Of a stretch of DNA of 26,330 nt, positions 23,130-26,330 are shown one piece after another. The DNA comes from Pseudobutyrivibrio sp. UBA1225 (GTDB lineage: Bacteria > Bacillota > Clostridia > Lachnospirales > Lachnospiraceae): contig DBWZ01000086.1 of the NCBI GenBank assembly GCA_002309345.1, positions 47,496 through 73,825 on the forward strand, written 5' to 3'. The notes beneath the pieces are model-generated. The model was not told the origin of the DNA. It did not search any database and worked only from the letters and a program-made list of their open reading frames with translations. Within the stretch, counting starts at the first letter, position 1. Each line of letters begins with the position of its first letter. A program made the translations under genes and the position numbers.

Positions 23130-23576
23130 CTACATCTCTCCTACGTGAACTCTTAAAGTCGCTGTAACCTTTGGGTGAAGCTTAACCTTTACCTCGTAAG
23201 TTCCAAGAGATCTGATTGGCTCGTCTAGCACAATTTTCTTTTTGTCGATTGCCTTACCATACTGCTTCTTGGCTGCCTCGGCTATTTCTTTGGTGGATAC
23301 AGATCCGAAGGTTCTGCCGCCCTCGCCTGTCTTGATTGCAGTCTCAACCTTCCACTCTTCTATTTCTTTTCCAAAAGCAACCGCTGCTTCGTAGTTTTCC
23401 TGAGCGACCTTTTCGTCGTGCTTATTCTGAAGCTTCAAATCGTTGAGCGCTGCATTTGTAGCTTCTACTCCAAGTTTCTTTTTAAAGAGCATGTTTCTAG
23501 CATAGCCTTCGCTAACTTCAACAATTTCGCCCTTTTTACCAAGAGACTTAACGTCTGCGAGTAAAATTACTTTCAT
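23130..23576 (-). CDS. rplI: 50S ribosomal protein L9
   Basis: 148 residues. N-terminal domain MKVILLADVKSLGKKGEIVEV with GYARNML, the L9 signature; a long central helix (about 42-75) and a C-terminal 23S-binding domain (KIVLDEPIRSLGTYEVKVKLHP). Start ATG overlaps the gdpP stop (ATGA), with GAAGGAGAAAT upstream inside gdpP. Confidence 0.97.
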   Translation of the reverse strand: MKVILLADVKSLGKKGEIVEVSEGYARNMLFKKKLGVEATNAALNDLKLQNKHDEKVAQENYEAAVAFGKEIEEWKVETAIKTGEGGRTFGSVSTKEIAEAAKKQYGKAIDKKKIVLDEPIRSLGTYEVKVKLHPKVTATLRVHVGEM

Positions 23577-25630
23577 AGCTTTATTTCTCCTTCTTCAAGC
23601 ATTTTATCTATTGTCTCTTCAAGATCCTTGCGAACCTCTTCTATTGTGCAGTTTTGAATCTGGGCACCGGCGATATTTACATGACCGCCGCCACCAAGTC
23701 TTGTCATGATGCTTTGCACATCAATCTCGTCAATTGAACGGGAGCTGATGAAGACCTTGTCCATGTATCTAGTAAGAACGAAGGAAGCCTTGATTCCTAC
23801 GATATTAAGAAGCTCGTTGGCCGCTTGCGCACCGACGATTGTAGGACTTTCAAGCTGTCCATCTGGCTCACACTCGGAGATAGCAAATACCCCGCGGAAT
23901 GTGGTTGCATTTCTGACAACCTCCGCACGAGCTTTGTATGCTTCCATGTTTTCTCGAAGCATCTTACGAACTCGTGTAACCTCAGCGCCGTTTCTACGAA
24001 GGAAAGCAGCCGCTTCGAAGGTTCTGACACCTGTCTTTGTCATAAAGTTGTTGGTATCGATAAGGATACCGGCATAAATACAATCCGCTTCTGTTGGATT
24101 GATATCGATTTTGTCTGCAAAATACTGAAGCACCTCAGCAATCATCTCGCTGGCAGATGACGCGTAAGGCTCTATGTAAGAAAGAATTGGGTTTTCAATT
24201 ATTTCTTCAACCTGTCTGTGATGGTCGATAACCACGATGTTTTTGTTTCTAAATAAAAGACCCGGGCACTCAACATAGCTTGGTCTGTTGGTATCTACAA
24301 CCATGATAAGAGTGTTGTCGTTGCAGAGATTGAGAGCCTGCTCGCTAGTGATGAACATATCGTCAGGGTACTCTGGCTTTTCAGTGAAGCTTTCTACAAC
24401 CGGTCTCATTGAACTGGTGATTGTATCGATAACGATGTTAACTGGCTTGCCAATCTCGCGACCTGCGCAGTACACACCAACTGATGCACCAAGACAATCG
24501 GCATCTGAAAGATTGTGACCCATAACGATGATTCGCTCTCTAGTCTCCATGAGCTCGCGAAGTGCCTGAGCCTTAACTCTAGCTTTAACACGCGTGGTAC
24601 GCTCAACCTCCTTGCCGTGTGTGCCGTAGTAAGAAACGTTTTGACCGTTCTTGACAACTGTCTGACATCCGCCTCGCGCAAGTGCAAGATCGATTGCCAT
24701 GTGCGCATACTGTGCCTTTTGGATATAGCTGTCACTGCCAAGACCAACACCGATACTGATGGTGATATCCTTGTCGTTGCCCATCTTGATAGCGGTGATA
24801 TCTTCAACAAGTGAGAACTTGTCATTTTCAAAGTTTTCAAGATACTGATTCTGGAAGATTATAAGGTATTTATCCTTTTCAAGACGACGAACCATGGCGT
24901 CTGCGTCGCCAAAATACTTGTTGATTTTGCGATCCAAAAGGGCGAGTAGCATTGAGCGTTTTGAGTTTTCAACTGAATCGAAAACCTCGTCGTAGTTGTC
25001 CACGTACAATAATGAAACAACCATCGCCTGGTCGCTAATCTTAGCCTTGGTTTCCTGAATATCTGTCTCGTCAAAAAGAATGATTGAAACCAAGCCATCT
25101 GCAGGCTCGTCGATGTTTGGCACTAGCCCACTGCCGGTGAGAGGCTCTGTCATATCGAGACGCTGAAGGCTGGCAAGATACTTGCGATCTTCGTATTCGA
25201 TATGGATGTCAAAGCTGTCATCTTTGGCGTGTTCGATGCCCTCGCGGGTAATCTCTGAAAAGATTGTTGTAATTGATTTGCTGTAGGTGTTGTCCTTGTC
25301 AAAGAGCTGACAGAACTCCTTATTCATCCACATGATTCGACCTGTAGAATCCAAAAGGACATACGGTAACCTGAAGTTTTTAATAAGCTCTTTTTGAACA
25401 GTGCCATAGTGTACAGCATATTCAATTATGGTGTTTTTAAAGGACTTAAGATTTGCCTTGTAGTAGATGTAACAAACGATACCATAAACAAACACAAAAG
25501 CCATCATGATTCCGGCGATTTTTGTGTCTACAAAGCTGACTGCGATACACCCTACTAAAAAGATAATAAGCATGTAAAGAGGGAATCTTAGATATCTCTT
25601 TAAACGATTCCTATATTTTAATGATTCCAT
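23573..25630 (-). CDS. gdpP: GdpP-type cyclic-di-AMP phosphodiesterase
   Basis: 685 residues. Two membrane helices (about 14-33 and 37-57), a PAS-like heme/sensor domain (about 75-190), a degenerate GGDEF domain (about 205-320; the GGDEF site reads RLEKDKYLIIF), then DHH-DHHA1 (about 360-665) with HNLSDADCLGAS, DHH at 469-471 (VVIDHHRQ) and GGGGHVNIAGAQI. Hydrolyses cyclic-di-AMP to pApA, controlling potassium and wall homeostasis. All metal ligands look intact. Upstream of rplI as in Bacillus (yybT-rplI-dnaC). GGGAGAATT site before the ATG. Confidence 0.95.
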   Translation of the reverse strand: MESLKYRNRLKRYLRFPLYMLIIFLVGCIAVSFVDTKIAGIMMAFVFVYGIVCYIYYKANLKSFKNTIIEYAVHYGTVQKELIKNFRLPYVLLDSTGRIMWMNKEFCQLFDKDNTYSKSITTIFSEITREGIEHAKDDSFDIHIEYEDRKYLASLQRLDMTEPLTGSGLVPNIDEPADGLVSIILFDETDIQETKAKISDQAMVVSLLYVDNYDEVFDSVENSKRSMLLALLDRKINKYFGDADAMVRRLEKDKYLIIFQNQYLENFENDKFSLVEDITAIKMGNDKDITISIGVGLGSDSYIQKAQYAHMAIDLALARGGCQTVVKNGQNVSYYGTHGKEVERTTRVKARVKAQALRELMETRERIIVMGHNLSDADCLGASVGVYCAGREIGKPVNIVIDTITSSMRPVVESFTEKPEYPDDMFITSEQALNLCNDNTLIMVVDTNRPSYVECPGLLFRNKNIVVIDHHRQVEEIIENPILSYIEPYASSASEMIAEVLQYFADKIDINPTEADCIYAGILIDTNNFMTKTGVRTFEAAAFLRRNGAEVTRVRKMLRENMEAYKARAEVVRNATTFRGVFAISECEPDGQLESPTIVGAQAANELLNIVGIKASFVLTRYMDKVFISSRSIDEIDVQSIMTRLGGGGHVNIAGAQIQNCTIEEVRKDLEETIDKMLEEGEIKL

Positions 25631-25672
25631 AAATGAATTCTCCCAAATTCTGTTTCTATTTTATTCACGGCT

Positions 25673-25678
25673 ATTATA
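25673..25678 (-). promoter_or_regulatory. Extended -10 promoter of gdpP-rplI-dnaB
   Basis: Minus strand TATGCTATAAT with a weak, A/T-rich -35; transcription starts about 40 bases before the gdpP ATG. Confidence 0.55.
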
Positions 25679-25817
25679 GCATAAGACTTACCGTTTTTTA
25701 TAATTTATTGATTAGATATAGGATAATTGCTAAAAAACAAGCAGGCTGATTTGTGCAGGTTTTACATTGGTCTGTTAAAATAACGAAAGGTTTTTGGTTT
25801 TTTTGGTTATTCTAACA

Positions 25818-25846
25818 TTGTCCCTAATATTCTCTTTTCCTATAAT
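25818..25846 (+). promoter_or_regulatory. Promoter of the sugar-ABC ATPase gene
   Basis: TTGTCC, 17-base spacer, perfect TATAAT (25841-25846). The leader holds a short GGGG/CCCC hairpin (25860-25872). Nothing else is called in the 270-base divergent gap; I looked for a cre-type site and saw none. Confidence 0.6.
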
Positions 25847-25899
25847 CTTTATTAGTTTAAGGGGCGCATCCCCAATATTAAAAAGAGAGGATTTTTATT

Positions 25900-26330
25900 A
25901 TGGCAGACATTTCTTTAAAAAACATTAATAAGATTTATCCTAATGGCTTCCATGCTGTTAACGATTTCAATCTTGAGATTCAGGATCAGGAATTCATCAT
26001 CTTCGTAGGACCTTCTGGTTGCGGTAAGTCTACAACACTTCGTATGATCGCAGGTCTTGAAGAGATTTCATCAGGTGAGCTTCTCATCGACGGCAAGCTC
26101 ATGAACGATGTAGAGCCAAAGGATAGAGATATCGCAATGGTATTCCAGAACTATGCTCTTTATCCACATATGACAGTTTACGATAACATGGCATTTGGTC
26201 TTAAGCTTCGTAAAGTACCAAAGGACGAAATCGATAAAAAGGTTCGTGAGGCAGCTAAAATCCTCGACCTTGAAAAGTTACTTGATCGTAAGCCAAAGGC
26301 TCTTTCAGGTGGTCAGAGACAGCGTGTTGC
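25900..26330 (+). CDS. MsmX/UgpC-type carbohydrate ABC transporter ATPase (partial)
   Basis: First 143 codons; the rest is beyond the window. MADISLKNINKIYPNGFHAV, Walker A VGPSGCGKST, Q-loop MVFQNYALYPHMTVYDNM and signature LSGGQRQRV, all typical of the MalK/MsmX/UgpC group of ATPases that serve several sugar importers. The C-terminal regulatory domain that would confirm this is not visible. Ribosome site AAAGAGAGG before the ATG. In this group the gene is often free-standing, consistent with its own promoter here. Confidence 0.92.
   Translation, partial: MADISLKNINKIYPNGFHAVNDFNLEIQDQEFIIFVGPSGCGKSTTLRMIAGLEEISSGELLIDGKLMNDVEPKDRDIAMVFQNYALYPHMTVYDNMAFGLKLRKVPKDEIDKKVREAAKILDLEKLLDRKPKALSGGQRQRV

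Overview
The window looks like chromosomal DNA from a low-GC anaerobic Firmicute, most likely a Lachnospiraceae member of the Butyrivibrio/Pseudobutyrivibrio kind. That placement is inference from protein style, strong AGGAGG ribosome sites, MecA, an agr-type locus, a 2[4Fe-4S] ferredoxin and the gdpP-rplI-dnaB order. I could not run a search.

Layout. 1-3985 (minus) is the 5' half of an F-type ATP synthase operon: atpZ-like, atpI-like, atpB, atpE, atpF, atpH, atpA (cut by the window edge). Upstream and probably co-transcribed are a membrane-anchored GH18 protein, Sua5 (tRNA t6A synthesis), a YwlE-like phosphatase homologue without its cysteine nucleophile, and dCMP deaminase. 8050-9943 (minus) holds a Ser/Thr kinase-like protein fused to a P-loop-like domain, plus a stand-alone homologue of that domain. 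10190-11743 holds mecA, a DUF1858 CxxC protein and a small ferredoxin behind an operator-rich control region.

11853-15756 (minus) is a complete but rearranged agr quorum-sensing locus: LytTR regulator + AgrB in one unit, a second LytTR regulator + AgrC-like kinase + a 45-residue AgrD in the next. The AgrD gene is easy to miss because it is so short. 15832-20322 is a detoxification module: an OmpR-type two-component pair, divergent from a three-gene LanFEG/CprABC-like exporter with an E-loop ATPase. 20329-21637 (minus) is a HipBST-like toxin-antitoxin pair (XRE protein + HipA-like kinase) whose promoter is filled by a perfect 28-bp palindrome. 21753-25630 (minus) is the core gdpP-rplI-dnaB operon. 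25900 to the end (plus) starts an MsmX/UgpC-type sugar-transport ATPase.

The accessory middle (8-21.6 kb) is dominated by sensing and defence. Peptide signals are made and read by agr. Membrane-active peptides are probably sensed and exported by the two-component/ABC module. A HipA-like kinase pair follows. The strongest candidates for something undescribed are the kinase/GVTH-domain pair, the split agr locus with two near-duplicate response regulators, the cysteine-less YwlE homologue, the hairpin array between atpE and atpF, and the leaderless, palindrome-locked promoter of the HipBST-like pair.
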